NCBI RefSeq assembly: GCF_021283545.2
Contig: NZ_CP128540.1
Location: 4,623,501-4,687,500 of the forward strand
Length of the DNA stretch: 64,000 nt
Source of the DNA: Pseudomonas alloputida
GTDB taxonomy: Bacteria; Pseudomonadota; Gammaproteobacteria; Pseudomonadales; Pseudomonadaceae
Reading direction: 5' to 3'
Part shown: piece by piece, positions 53,686 through 62,731 of the stretch
Position numbering within the stretch: the stretch's first letter is position 1
Layout of the letters: each line of letters begins with the position of its first letter
The notes under the pieces: generated by a model
Told to the model about the DNA's origin: nothing
What the model saw: the letters and a program-made list of their open reading frames with translations, nothing else
Databases searched by the model: none
Made by a program: the position numbers and the translations under genes

Positions 53686-53887
53686 TAAATGACCACTGGA
53701 TTCTTCGCGGGCACGCCCGCTCCCACAGACGTATCACGGCCCTGAGGTTTGTGAAGCGCCCGCGAAGAGGCCATTGGCCACGGCGACAAAGTACCGCACT
53801 ACCCTCCGTCGCAATGCCGTTGACTTGCTTGCCGGGGCAGCGCTCAGTAAGCGCTGGAAAATGCCCTTTCCCTGACAGGATGACTTT

Positions 53888-54268
53888 ATGACAAGACTCA
53901 CGGTGCAATCCGGCGACTTCTTGCAAGGTGAAGGCGAGTATCGCAATGGATCGCTCACACTCAAGACCGCGCGCAGCCCCTCACCCGGTGAGCGGATTTC
54001 CCTGGCACGCATCAGCGACTTGCGGCTGGCCAGCCTGGAAACCAACCGCAGCCTTGGCAGCGCCTTGGGCTGGGGCGTGGCCGGCGCCCTGGTGGCAGGG
54101 CCAGTAGGGCTGCTGGCCGGGCTGTGGTTGGGTGGCAAGGAAGAAGAAGCGACCTTTCTGGCCACCTTCAAGGATGGACGCAAGCTGATGGCCATTACCG
54201 ATGGCAAGACCTGGTCGAAGATCGATGACAACTGGCGGCAGCACAAGCGGCCGATCAGGAAAGGCTGA
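53888..54268 (+). CDS. Small glycine-zipper protein of unknown function
   Basis: The 126-aa protein has an N-terminal beta-rich region (MTRLTVQSGDFLQGEGEYRNGSLTLKTARSP), a central glycine-zipper hydrophobic segment (LGWGVAGALVAGPVGLLAGLWLGG, residues ~58-82), and a short basic C-terminus. It has no signal peptide and might associate with the membrane. The 200-nt stretch before it contains a REP. Not recognised further. Confidence 0.65.
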   Translation: MTRLTVQSGDFLQGEGEYRNGSLTLKTARSPSPGERISLARISDLRLASLETNRSLGSALGWGVAGALVAGPVGLLAGLWLGGKEEEATFLATFKDGRKLMAITDGKTWSKIDDNWRQHKRPIRKG

Positions 54269-54339
54269 CTGAATACACCGGGCCTGGATCGTTTTATGTG
54301 GAAGGCGGCTGGTAAGATGCCGCCTTTTTCATGGCCTGT

Positions 54340-54466
54340 GCCGGCCTCTTCGCGGGTAAACCCGCTCCTACAGGGGGATCACCATCTGGTGTATCACCAC
54401 CCGGTGCATCACCACCCGGTGTAGGAGTGGGTTTACCCGCGAAAGGGCCAGTACAGGTATCGCGCA
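54340..54466. repeat. REP pair bracketing a 15-bp tandem repeat
   Basis: Facing REP arms (GCCGGCCTCTTCGCGGGTAA and the complement near 54429-54460) enclose three copies of a 15-bp unit ATCACCACCCGGTGY (54379-54422, the first with TCT in place of CCC). Each unit is itself a small palindrome (CACC...GGTG). The block lies directly upstream of the TonB-receptor start. Confidence 0.8.
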
Positions 54467-54483
54467 TCCAGGAGCCCCACCGC

Positions 54484-56616
54484 ATGCCCCCGCATCACCC
54501 CCGCCTGCCCCTGAGCCTGCTCAGCCTGGGCCTGGCCCTGCAGTGCCCCTCTGTGCTTGCCGAAGACAGCGTGATGCTGGCCCCATTGCAGGTCTCCGAC
54601 ACCTACGCCAATGATGGCTACCAGGCACGCCAGGCCGCTGTGGGCGGCTTCCAGCCCGCGCCACTGCTCGACACCCCCGCCTCTGTCAGCGTGTTCAGCC
54701 AGCAGTTGCTGGAAGACCGCCAGGTACGCAAGCTTAGCGAAGTGTTGCAAAGCGATGCCTCGGTCGGCGAAAGCTATGCACCCATCGGCTACTACGAAAA
54801 CTTCAATGTGCGCGGCTTCGAGCTGAACGCCGCCAGTAGCTACCGCATCAATGGCCAGACCATTGCCGGAGAGCAGAACGTAGCCCTGGAAAACAAGCAG
54901 CAGGTAGAATTGCTCAAGGGCCTGTCCGGGCTGCAGACCGGCGTGTCGGAGCCGGGCGGCTTGATCAACTATGTGACCAAGCGCGCCGAAGACATACGCA
55001 GCGTCACGGTATCGACCAACGAACAGGGCGAACGCTACCTGGCCACCGACCTTGGCGGCTGGTTCGGCAGCGAAAAGCAGTTCGGCCTGCGCGCCAACCT
55101 GGCCCATGAAGACATCCGCACCTACGTCGACCACGCTGACGGCAAGCGCGACTTCGCATCGCTGGCATTCGACTGGCAGATCAACCCGGATGCCACCCTG
55201 CAGCTGGATGCCGAGTACCAGCACCGCGAACAGGCGTCGGTGCCGGGTTACCAACTGCTCGGAGGCACTGACGTGCCCCACGGCATCGACCCGGAAGACC
55301 GCCTGGCCTACCAGCATTGGGCAAAGCCCGTGCAGAACGACTCGCTGAACCTGGGCGGGCGCTTCGAATACCGCTTCAACGATACCTGGACCGGCACCGT
55401 GAGCGCCTCCCGCAGCAAAGTGGTGATCGACGACTACAGCGCGTTTGCATGGGGTTCGAGCGAGGGGGCGTTTTTCGGCAGCAATGGTGACTACGACATC
55501 TATGACTTCCGCAGCCCCGACGATACCCGCCGTACAGACGAGGCGCAGGCCATGCTCAACGGGCACTTCGATGCGCTGGGGGTGGGGCACGAGCTGACTG
55601 TGGGTACCAGTGCGCAGCGACGCACACTGGATCAGCGCCCGTACTACAACGAGTGGCTTGGGACCGGCAACATCCATACCGGCGCCCCGGACCTCGAGCC
55701 ATCCGACAAACCCGTCGGCGCCAGCGAACGCCGGCTCGACAGCCGCCAGTACGGCTTGTTCGTCAGCGACCGCATCAGCCTCAACGAGCAATGGCAGACC
55801 GTGCTGGGCGCCCGTGAAGTGCGCCTGGATGAAAAGACCTGGGACGAGAACGGCGTAGCCGGGCGCCATACTCGCCAATACGAGCTGCTGCCCAACGCTG
55901 CGCTTATCTACAAACCGCAGCCGAACACCACGGTATACGCCAGCTACGCCAAGGGCCTGTCTGCCGGAGGCACGGCCCCTTGGTTCGCCAGCAATGCAGC
56001 TGAGATCCTTGCGCCCACCACCTCCCGCCAACTGGAACTGGGCGTCAAGCACGACTGGCAAGGCCTGAGCCTGAGTGCCGCCCTGTTCCAGATCCGCCAG
56101 GCGTACCAGTACGCGCGCCCGGACGGCACCGGCAACTTCACCTACGTACAGCAAGGCCAGCAGAAGAATACCGGCCTGGAACTGGGCGCCAGCGGCCGGG
56201 TAACCCCGAATCTGCAGGTACAGGCCAGTGCGGCAGCCATTCGGGCGCGGGTGCAGAACAGCGGCACCGAAGCCTATGAAGGGCACCAGGCGATCAACGT
56301 GCCTAAATTCCGGGCGGCGCTGCATGCGGAATATACCCTGCCGGTTCCGGGGCTGGCGCTGCTGGGCGGTGCGCGGTATAGCGCCAGCAAGTATGCGAGC
56401 CAGGCGGGCAATGTGGAGGTTGGCGGGTATACCGTGTTCGACCTTGGCAGCCGCTACAGTACCCGTGTTGCCGGGTATGACACGGTGCTGCGGCTGACGG
56501 TGGATAACGTGCTGGACAAGCGTTACTGGCGCGATGTGGGGGATTACCTGGGGGATAACTACCTGTTCCAGGGGGCACCGCGTACCGCTCGGCTTTCGGC
56601 TTCGATCAGCTTCTAG
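54484..56616 (+). CDS. TonB-dependent (siderophore-type) outer-membrane receptor
   Basis: The ATG at 54484 gives 710 aa with a signal peptide (LSLLSLGLALQCPSVLA). A TonB box-like LAPLQVSDTY precedes the plug (LLDTPASVSVFSQQLLEDRQVRKLSEVLQSDASVGESY; NVRGF; LLKGLSGLQTG; GGLINYVTKR). A 22-strand barrel follows and ends ARLSASISF with terminal Phe. There is no FecA-like N-terminal signalling domain and no adjacent sigma/anti-sigma pair. Ligand is likely a ferric siderophore but cannot be read from sequence. No clear Fur box was seen, since the upstream region is occupied by repeats. Confidence 0.92.
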   Translation: MPPHHPRLPLSLLSLGLALQCPSVLAEDSVMLAPLQVSDTYANDGYQARQAAVGGFQPAPLLDTPASVSVFSQQLLEDRQVRKLSEVLQSDASVGESYAPIGYYENFNVRGFELNAASSYRINGQTIAGEQNVALENKQQVELLKGLSGLQTGVSEPGGLINYVTKRAEDIRSVTVSTNEQGERYLATDLGGWFGSEKQFGLRANLAHEDIRTYVDHADGKRDFASLAFDWQINPDATLQLDAEYQHREQASVPGYQLLGGTDVPHGIDPEDRLAYQHWAKPVQNDSLNLGGRFEYRFNDTWTGTVSASRSKVVIDDYSAFAWGSSEGAFFGSNGDYDIYDFRSPDDTRRTDEAQAMLNGHFDALGVGHELTVGTSAQRRTLDQRPYYNEWLGTGNIHTGAPDLEPSDKPVGASERRLDSRQYGLFVSDRISLNEQWQTVLGAREVRLDEKTWDENGVAGRHTRQYELLPNAALIYKPQPNTTVYASYAKGLSAGGTAPWFASNAAEILAPTTSRQLELGVKHDWQGLSLSAALFQIRQAYQYARPDGTGNFTYVQQGQQKNTGLELGASGRVTPNLQVQASAAAIRARVQNSGTEAYEGHQAINVPKFRAALHAEYTLPVPGLALLGGARYSASKYASQAGNVEVGGYTVFDLGSRYSTRVAGYDTVLRLTVDNVLDKRYWRDVGDYLGDNYLFQGAPRTARLSASISF

Positions 56617-56626
56617 ATTGCCGGGG

Positions 56627-56735
56627 CCGCTCTGCGGCCCTTTCGCGACCTGTGGGAGCGGGCTTGCCCGCGAACACGGGCGAAGCCCGTGCCATCCACC
56701 ACGGTGTTGGCTTCGCGGGCAAGCCCGCTTGTGTC
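56627..56735. repeat. Inverted REP pair after the receptor gene
   Basis: GGGAGCGGGCTTGCCCGCGA and the facing TTCGCGGGCAAGCCCGCTTG lie on both sides of a ~30-nt spacer. Confidence 0.75.
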
Positions 56736-56771
56736 GCGATGGGCTGCACAGCAGCCCCAATGGCCCTGAAA

Positions 56772-58691
56772 ATCGAGTAGGAGGCGGATTCACACCCGCC
56801 GTCCTCTCACACCACCGTGCGTACGGTTCCGTACACGGCGGTTCAGGTTACGCGGCTAAGCCGGTTAATCGTATCCAGTATCGAGACCAGCCCGAGCCGG
56901 TCCCACAGTTTCTTTGGCAGCGCGTAGTTCATATGTTGCGCTCCCGAATTCCACCATGGACCTCGGCCATTGAAGGCTGACTTGTTGGCACGCTCCTCGC
57001 TCAACCCCAGGCGCATCAAGTTTCTCAGCCTCGTGGGAGGCTGCTTCCATTGACGCCAGATGACGCAGCGGAGTTTGTGCCTGACCCAACCATCCAGTTC
57101 CTCAAGCGGCCGCTTGCTCTGGCTGAGCTTGAAGTAGCTAGCCCAGCCTCTCAGGACGGGGTTGATCCGCTCGATGACAGTCGCCATTTTGCGAGCCCGT
57201 ACGCTGCGCAGCAGCATTCTGAGCCGGTCGCGTAAGCGGTCTAGGCTCATCCTTGCCACGCGCAGCCTTGGCTGCTGGTGCCAGCTCATCCCATAGCCTA
57301 GGTAGTCGCACTTCCACGCCCTTGCCACTTGGCTTTTCTTCCTGTTCACCGTCAGCTTCAGACGTTCTCTCAGGAAGCGCTCGACGCTGACCAACACCCG
57401 TTCGCCGGCCCGGGGACTGCGTACATAGATGTTCGCATCATCGGCATAACGTACGAAGCGATGGCCCCGCCGCTCCAGCTCGCGGTCGAGTTCGTCGAGC
57501 AGGATATTCGACAGCAACGGCGAAAGCGGGCCGCCTTGCGGCGTCCCCTCCTGCCGTGGGCTGACGACACCGCCCGACATGATCCCGGCTTCAAGGTAGC
57601 GGCGAATAAGCCTGAGTACGCACTTGTCTTTGATCCGACGTTCGATGCAGGCCATGAGGATGTCGTGATTGACCCGATCGAAAAACTTCTCCAGATCGAG
57701 TTCCACGCACCAGCGGTGTCCCGCTGTCACATGAGCACGGGCCATCTCGATGGCTTGATGCGTACTTCTGCCCGGACGAAAACCATAGCTGTAGTCCGAG
57801 AACAGTGGGTCGAAGATAGGTGTGAGCTGCTGCTGCAGTGCTTGCTGGATCAGGCGATCCACGACGCTGGGGATACCCAGTTGCCGTGTGCCGCCCTGCG
57901 GCTTGGGAATTTCAACCGCTCGCACTGCTTGGGGATGGTATTCACCGGCCAGCAACCTGGCCTTGAGGGTTGGCCAATACTGTTTCACGTAGCCCGCCAA
58001 GTCAGCGACCGTCATGCCATCGGCACCCGGAGCCCCCTTGTTGCTAACCACGCGTTGATACGCACGCCTGAGGTTGGCCGGTGCAAGCACCCGCTCCATC
58101 AGCGTGTCCGGCTCCGCGTTCGTCCACGTCGCTGACGCCGCCGGCACCTTTGCACTGTCAGGCATCACCCTCGGCTTCTGGCCGGGATTCGGGATGACAG
58201 TTTCCGCTGTGGGAAATTTCTGCATTACGGTTACCAACGAGACGGCGACGCCTACTGGCGGCATAACCTGTTCGGCCCTTGGTGGCGCGGTTAACCGCCA
58301 CTTACTACGGCTTCGGCTGACTTCTGCACGCTCGTCCCGTCGCCTTTCGACGCGCGGTAGCACAGTGGCAAGCGTACAGATCTCCCAGGGTAATTCGCGC
58401 GACCTTCCTGCTTATGCCTGTCGGATCTACGTCACAGCGTTCCGTGCAAGTATTGGGCTTTGGCGATTTGTGCCACCTCACCCCGCTGTGCCGCCTCTAT
58501 CCGCTTCCTGTTCGTCAGGCCAGCATTTTGCCTCGGGCTTCCTTCAGATTCGCGGTCACCCGCGACACCCTTGCCTCCGGCTAACACTTCCCCTTGCCGG
58601 GTGTGTAGAGGACTTTCACCTCCAAGTCACCCACTTGGCCACCACAACCAAGCGGGTTGCGCTTACGCGCAACGCGCCATGCCTGGCGCAC
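56772..58691 (-). mobile_element. Group II intron (class C-like) inserted at the tRNA-Ser terminator
   Basis: On the minus strand the intron starts near 58691 with GTGCGCCAGGCATGGCGCG, a GUGYG-type 5' end, directly after the T tract of the tRNA-Ser terminator. It ends near 56772 with a domain V hairpin (CCGTGTACGGAACCGTACGC and ACGGTG, about 56808-56835), a domain VI stem (GGCGGGTGTGAATCCGCC) and a terminal ...CTCGAT. About 1.92 kb in total. Insertion next to a terminator hairpin and an encoded protein without an endonuclease domain are the marks of bacterial class C introns. Exact ends may be off by a few bases. Confidence 0.82.
56843..58363 (-). CDS. ltrA: Group II intron reverse transcriptase/maturase
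   Basis: The reverse transcriptase has the blocks NKGAPGADGMTV, IPKPQGGTRQLGIPSVVDRLIQQAL, YGFRPGRSTHQA, and the catalytic YADD motif in RFVRYADDANIYV. The maturase X domain follows (INPVLRGWASYFKLSQSKRP). The C-terminus (WRQWKQPPTRLRNLMRLGLSEERANKS...RGPWWNS) is that of endonuclease-lacking RTs. The 506-aa frame may start at an inner Met (MPPVGVAV or MQKFPTAE). The frame is intact. Confidence 0.93.
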   Translation of the reverse strand: MLPRVERRRDERAEVSRSRSKWRLTAPPRAEQVMPPVGVAVSLVTVMQKFPTAETVIPNPGQKPRVMPDSAKVPAASATWTNAEPDTLMERVLAPANLRRAYQRVVSNKGAPGADGMTVADLAGYVKQYWPTLKARLLAGEYHPQAVRAVEIPKPQGGTRQLGIPSVVDRLIQQALQQQLTPIFDPLFSDYSYGFRPGRSTHQAIEMARAHVTAGHRWCVELDLEKFFDRVNHDILMACIERRIKDKCVLRLIRRYLEAGIMSGGVVSPRQEGTPQGGPLSPLLSNILLDELDRELERRGHRFVRYADDANIYVRSPRAGERVLVSVERFLRERLKLTVNRKKSQVARAWKCDYLGYGMSWHQQPRLRVARMSLDRLRDRLRMLLRSVRARKMATVIERINPVLRGWASYFKLSQSKRPLEELDGWVRHKLRCVIWRQWKQPPTRLRNLMRLGLSEERANKSAFNGRGPWWNSGAQHMNYALPKKLWDRLGLVSILDTINRLSRVT

Positions 58692-58693
58692 AC

Positions 58694-58728
58694 AAAAAGC
58701 CCCCGTACTTTTCAGCGCGGGGGCTTTT
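58694..58728 (-). terminator. Terminator of tRNA-Ser, intron target
   Basis: On the minus strand GCCCCCG / CGGGGGC stems with a 12-nt loop are followed by TTTTT, 10-45 nt past the tRNA-Ser 3' end. The group II intron begins immediately after the T run. Confidence 0.9.
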
Positions 58729-58737
58729 CGTAGAATG

Positions 58738-58827
58738 TGGCGGTGAAGAAGGGATTTGAACCCTTGATACGATTTCTCGTATACACACTTTCCAGGCGTG
58801 CTCCTTCGACCACTCGGACACTTCACC
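58738..58827 (-). tRNA. tRNA-Ser (GGA)
   Basis: The 90-nt minus-strand sequence GGUGAAGUGUCCGAGUGGUC ... ends UUCACCGCCA. Acceptor stem GGTGAAG/CTTCACC, anticodon GGA in CUGGAAA, a long variable arm (TACGAGAAATCGTA) typical of tRNA-Ser, T-loop GTTCAAA and encoded CCA. Confidence 0.97.
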
Positions 58828-58864
58828 GTTTCTCTTCAAGCCTTGCGGCCTGTCGAGGTGCGCT

Positions 58865-58893
58865 AATTTAGTGAAAGACTTTCCCTTTGGCAA
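58865..58893 (-). promoter_or_regulatory. Promoter of tRNA-Ser
   Basis: TTGCCA and TAAATT on the minus strand are separated by 17 nt and followed by a GC-rich discriminator (AGCGCACC), about 35 nt before the tRNA. Confidence 0.7.
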
Positions 58894-59025
58894 GCATTTT
58901 TTTCAATTTTTTCATGTATTTGCACTTGGGCTGCCGTGAGCACTGACCGACCAGTCAGCCTTGCTGCTTTACCTCGCCCCTGGCGCTGGGTAACGTCGTC
59001 GCCACGCCAACAAAAGGACTCTGCC

Positions 59026-59715
59026 ATGAGCGAGCTGATTACCTACCACGCCGAAGACGGCATCGCCACCCTTACCCTGAACAACGGCAAGGTCAATGCC
59101 ATCTCGCCGGACGTCATCACTGCCTTCAATGCAGCGCTGGACCGCGCGACCGAGGAGCGTGCAGTCGTGATCATCACCGGGCAACCGGGCATTCTGTCAG
59201 GCGGTTACGACCTCAAGGTGATGACCCGCGGCCCGCAAGAGGCCATCAGCCTGGTCACCGCCGGTTCCACCCTCGCCCGCCGGCTGCTGTCGCACCCGTT
59301 CCCGGTGGTGGTCGCCTGCCCCGGCAATGCCGTGGCCAAGGGCGCCTTCCTGCTGCTGTCGGCCGACTACCGCATTGGCGTCGAAGGGCCGTACAAGGTA
59401 TGCCTGAACGAAGTGCAGATCGGCATGACCATGCACCACGCCGGCATTGAACTGGCCCGCGACCGCCTGCGCCGCTCGGCCTTCCACCGCTCGGTGATCA
59501 ATGCCGAAGTGTTTGACCCGCAGGGTGCCGTGGATGCCGGCTTCCTCGACAAGGTGGTGCCGGCCGAGCAGTTGCAGGAAGCGGCAATGACCGCAGCGCG
59601 GGAGCTGAAGAAGCTGAACATGCTGGCGCACAAGAACACCAAGCTGAAAGTGCGCAAAGGGCTGCTGGAGGCGCTGGACAAGGCGATCGAGCTGGATCAG
59701 CAGCATATTGGCTAG
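59026..59715 (+). CDS. Crotonase / enoyl-CoA hydratase family protein
   Basis: The start MSELITYHAEDGIATLTLNNGKVNAIS at 59026 gives 229 aa. The crotonase oxyanion-hole segments are visible as 'GILSGGYDLKVM' and 'CPGNAVAKGAFLLLSADYRIG'. The usual catalytic glutamates of true enoyl-CoA hydratases are not obvious at the second site (here QIGMTMHHAGIELARDR), so another acyl-CoA reaction is possible. The protein is slightly shorter than the family average (~255 aa). It is alone, with a REP after it. Confidence 0.85.
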   Translation: MSELITYHAEDGIATLTLNNGKVNAISPDVITAFNAALDRATEERAVVIITGQPGILSGGYDLKVMTRGPQEAISLVTAGSTLARRLLSHPFPVVVACPGNAVAKGAFLLLSADYRIGVEGPYKVCLNEVQIGMTMHHAGIELARDRLRRSAFHRSVINAEVFDPQGAVDAGFLDKVVPAEQLQEAAMTAARELKKLNMLAHKNTKLKVRKGLLEALDKAIELDQQHIG

Positions 59716-59724
59716 CCGCACGGG

Positions 59725-59762
59725 CCCTTTTCGCGGGCTTGCCCGCGAAAGGGCCGTAACAG
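59725..59762. repeat. REP palindrome
   Basis: GGGCCCTTTTCGCGGGCTTG and CCCGCGAAAGGGCC form a single REP hairpin between the crotonase and acyltransferase genes. Confidence 0.75.
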
Positions 59763-59835
59763 GCCTGCACCAAGGTTTGCCCCAGCCAGTGCACACCCGT
59801 ACACTGCCCCGCGACCGTCTGGTGTGAGTCGTACC

Positions 59836-60549
59836 ATGCTTTATTCATTGCGTATGTTCCTGCTGGGGCTGCATTTTCTTGCCGTTGGCGCCGTGGGCCT
59901 GCTCATTGGCCTGTGCCGCCCCTTCAACCCTGACAACAGCCGCGTTTTCGCCCGGCTCTACAGCTTGCCGGCCACCTGGCTGATGCGCATCGAGGTCAAG
60001 GCCGAAGTCGGCCCATTGTGGGACCACCCGCCCGGCTGCGTGATCGTGGCCAACCACCAGTCCAACTTCGATCTGTTCGTGCTGGGCCAAGTGGTGCCGC
60101 AGCGCACCGTCGCCATCGGCAAGAAGAGCCTGGGCTGGATCCCGCTGTTCGGCCAACTGTTCTGGCTGGGCGGCAACGTGCTGGTCGACCGCAAGAATGC
60201 CTATCAGGCGCGCAGGGCCTTACAGAAGACCACCCGGGTTCTGCAGGACGACACCTCGATCTGGATTTTCCCCGAAGGCACCCGCAATCCCGGCGAGCAT
60301 CTGCTGGCGTTCAAGAAAGGCGCATTTCACATGGCCATCGAGGCCGGTGTGCCGATCGTGCCGGTCTGCGTCAGCCGCTATGCCAGGCGCCTGAGCCTGA
60401 ACAGCTGGCGCCAGCGCACGGTGATTGTGCGCTCGCTGCCGCCCATTGCCACGACGGGCATGACGCTGCAGGACCTGCCAGCGCTGATCGAGCAATGCCG
60501 TGGGCAAATGCAGCAGTGCATTGACCGCATGGAAAAAGAACTGGCCTGA
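59836..60549 (+). CDS. plsC: 1-acyl-sn-glycerol-3-phosphate acyltransferase (PlsC family)
   Basis: The start at 59836 gives 237 aa. An N-terminal hydrophobic segment (MFLLGLHFLAVGAVGLLIGLC) anchors the protein. The acyltransferase motifs are NHQSNFD (H-x4-D), FGQLFWLGGNVLVDRKN, FPEGTRNPG and VPIVPVCVS. It adds the second fatty acyl chain to lysophosphatidic acid at the inner membrane. It stands 68 nt upstream of the CorA-type gene and the two may be cotranscribed. Confidence 0.9.
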   Translation: MLYSLRMFLLGLHFLAVGAVGLLIGLCRPFNPDNSRVFARLYSLPATWLMRIEVKAEVGPLWDHPPGCVIVANHQSNFDLFVLGQVVPQRTVAIGKKSLGWIPLFGQLFWLGGNVLVDRKNAYQARRALQKTTRVLQDDTSIWIFPEGTRNPGEHLLAFKKGAFHMAIEAGVPIVPVCVSRYARRLSLNSWRQRTVIVRSLPPIATTGMTLQDLPALIEQCRGQMQQCIDRMEKELA

Positions 60550-60617
60550 TCCGGGGTTGCTCTGGAGCCGGGTACAGCCCAAGCTGTATCCGTGTTCAAT
60601 CGAATAAGCGGACAACC

Positions 60618-61589
60618 ATGGGTCGAGTCGTGGCATCGGCGGTGTACAGCGCCGGCAGAAAGGTCACCAACATCAGCATCGACGAAGGCAGCGAGTGGGC
60701 GCGCAAGCCGGGGCATTTCGTGTGGATCGGCCTGGAAGAGCCCAATGCCGAGGAGCTGGCCAACCTGCAGTCGCAGTTCAACCTGCACGAACTGGCCATC
60801 GAAGATGCCCTGGAAAAACACAGCCGGCCCAAGCTGGAAACCTTCGGTGACGCGTTGTTCATCGTCACCTATTCGCCAGTGCGCCACGAAGGCAAGCTGG
60901 AATTCATCGAAACCCATATCTTCGCGGGCAACGGCTACATCATCACCTGCCGCAACGGCCACTCCAAATCCTACGCCATGGTCCGCCAGCGCTGCGAGGC
61001 TCGGCCGCTGCTGCTGGAACATGGCGAAGACTTCGTGCTGTACGCCCTGCTCGACTTCGTCACCGAGAACTACCAGCCGGTCAGCGAGGCCATTCATGGC
61101 GAGATCGAAGCGCTGGAGGAAAGCGTACTGGGCGGCTCGCTGCGGGAAGACGACATCCGCCGCCTGCACAGCCTGCGCCGTGACATCCTGCGCCTGCGCC
61201 GCTACGTGGCCCCCCTGGTTGAAGTGAGCGAAGAACTGCAGCGCCTGAGCTTCCCGTTCATCGACAAGAACATGCGCCCGTACTTTCGTGATGTGCAAAT
61301 TCACGTGACACGGCAGATGGAAGACTTGGCCGGCATCCGCGACATTGCCAGCCAGACGATCGAGATCGGCATGCTGCTGGAGTCGTCACGGCAAAGCATC
61401 GTGCAGCGCAAATTCGCGGCCTGGGCGGCGATTCTGGCATTCCCTACGGCGATTGCCGGGGTTTACGGCATGAACTTCCAGAACATGCCGGAGCTGAGCT
61501 GGCACTACGGTTACTTCGCGGTACTGGGGGTGATTGCGACGGGGTGTGCCGGGTTGTATGCCAGCTTCAAGAAATCGGGTTGGCTTTGA
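60618..61589 (+). CDS. corA: CorA-type divalent cation transporter
   Basis: The 323-aa protein has the long cytoplasmic N-terminal domain (LNLHELAIEDALEKHSRPKLETFGDALFIVTYSP type) and two C-terminal membrane helices. The pore signature GMN lies in IAGVYGMNFQNMPELSWHYGY, before the last helix. CorA pentamers carry Mg2+ (also Co2+ or Ni2+) across the inner membrane. Alternative MgtE-like or ZntB-type specificities are possible. The upstream gap contains a small inverted repeat (GGTACAGCCCAAGCTGTATC). Confidence 0.9.
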   Translation: MGRVVASAVYSAGRKVTNISIDEGSEWARKPGHFVWIGLEEPNAEELANLQSQFNLHELAIEDALEKHSRPKLETFGDALFIVTYSPVRHEGKLEFIETHIFAGNGYIITCRNGHSKSYAMVRQRCEARPLLLEHGEDFVLYALLDFVTENYQPVSEAIHGEIEALEESVLGGSLREDDIRRLHSLRRDILRLRRYVAPLVEVSEELQRLSFPFIDKNMRPYFRDVQIHVTRQMEDLAGIRDIASQTIEIGMLLESSRQSIVQRKFAAWAAILAFPTAIAGVYGMNFQNMPELSWHYGYFAVLGVIATGCAGLYASFKKSGWL

Positions 61590-61629
61590 TGGCCCCTTCG
61601 CGGGCGCGCCCGCGAAGGGTTGCCACCGA

Positions 61630-62364
61630 TTACGCGGCGCTGTCGCCGGCCTTTGACGGCTGCTGGATAAAGCGCAACATCCACTCCCCTACCAAATCAC
61701 CCTGGTGCTCGGTGGCCAGGCTGGCGACGGCCTTGTGGTACACCTCGTCACCCAGGTATTCCTGGCGCGCGTCGAGCAGTGCGCGGGAGTAGTCATGCAC
61801 GAATTCCGGGTGGCCCTGGAAGCACAGCACCTGGTCGCGAATGTGGTACGCCGCATTCGGGCAGAAATCGCTGGAGGCAATCACCGTAGCGCCTTCAGGC
61901 AGTTCGGTCACCTGGTCCTGGTGACTGATCAGCAAGGTCAGCTCCGACACCTCCGGGTCCATCCAGGGCGCATGCGCCGCCAACGAGTAGCGATGAATAC
62001 CCACGCCCCAGCCTTGCTCAGCCCGCTCGGCCTTGCCACCCAGGGTCAAGGCCAGCAACTGGTGGCCAAAACACACGCCCAGCAGCTTTTCACCGCGCTC
62101 GTACAACTTGAGCAGGTAGGCCTTTAGCGTCTGGATCCACGGGTCGGTACCGAACGAATCGGCCTTGCTGCCCGTCACAAGGTAGGCATCGAACTTTTCA
62201 CTGTCGGCGGGATAGTCGCCGTGCATCACGTTGTACACACAAAATTCGGCGGCAATCGGCTGACGCGAGAAGAGCTGCTCGAACATCCTGCCGTAGCCCT
62301 GATATTGCGCCGTCAACTCCGGTCGCAGGACATCGGTTTCAAGGATGCAGATGCGTAACGACAT
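61630..62364 (-). CDS. Class I glutamine amidotransferase
   Basis: The start MSLRICILETDVLRPELTAQY at 62364 gives 244 aa. The nucleophile elbow is LLGVCFGHQLLALTLGG (Cys, with His in GH) and the catalytic His-x-Glu lies in LCFQGHPEFVHDYS. It is a stand-alone GATase1 domain (GuaA-like). Relatives such as PuuD-type or FolE-linked enzymes hydrolyse gamma-glutamyl compounds, but the acceptor is unknown. No synthase partner is adjacent. Confidence 0.88.
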   Translation of the reverse strand: MSLRICILETDVLRPELTAQYQGYGRMFEQLFSRQPIAAEFCVYNVMHGDYPADSEKFDAYLVTGSKADSFGTDPWIQTLKAYLLKLYERGEKLLGVCFGHQLLALTLGGKAERAEQGWGVGIHRYSLAAHAPWMDPEVSELTLLISHQDQVTELPEGATVIASSDFCPNAAYHIRDQVLCFQGHPEFVHDYSRALLDARQEYLGDEVYHKAVASLATEHQGDLVGEWMLRFIQQPSKAGDSAA

Positions 62365-62731
62365 AGGGGTAGTCCTGAACGACATGGGTGGGAATCTGCT
62401 GTAGAGACTGCCGCGAAAGGCACGTACAAGCAAGTAGGCTGCACTGACGAACGGTCACATTTCGTCGGCGCGTGCCGGGTAGTTGCGCCACTGTCTAGAT
62501 AGAGCGTGCCAGCTAGATAGCACTTGGCCTCATAGCCAGAGGAATGGTTTTAGTGCACGGTTAGAACAAAGGGTTCTCAAATATGGATAACGCACACCCT
62601 ACTGTTGAAGGTATATCCACTTTCAAGAGGCAAGCAGTCCGGCGCCATGCAATGCCGCTGCGATCGACCCGAAGCGCGACGACAAGGAAGCCAACGGGTA
62701 TTCAGGAATAACAACAAGAAGGCGGTCCGCC
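62365..62731. other. Intergenic region without a convincing gene
   Basis: This stretch holds the promoter region of the amidotransferase gene and the leader of the small ORF at 62732. It is more AT-rich than its surroundings around 62500-62620 (TAGATAGAGCGTGCCAGCTAGATAGC is a near repeat). The plus-strand frame 62605-62877 has no supportable protein features. Confidence 0.5.

Noticed and set aside
54379..54422. 15-bp tandem units as a possible CRISPR
   Set aside because: There are no spacers between the units, and no cas genes in the window.
54433..56793. 786-aa minus-strand frame opposite the TonB receptor
   Set aside because: The plus strand encodes a complete receptor with signal peptide, plug and terminal Phe; the opposite frame has no domain features.
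58074..58733. 219-aa plus-strand frame over the intron 5' part
   Set aside because: It is antisense to the maturase N-terminus and intron domain I, with no independent evidence.
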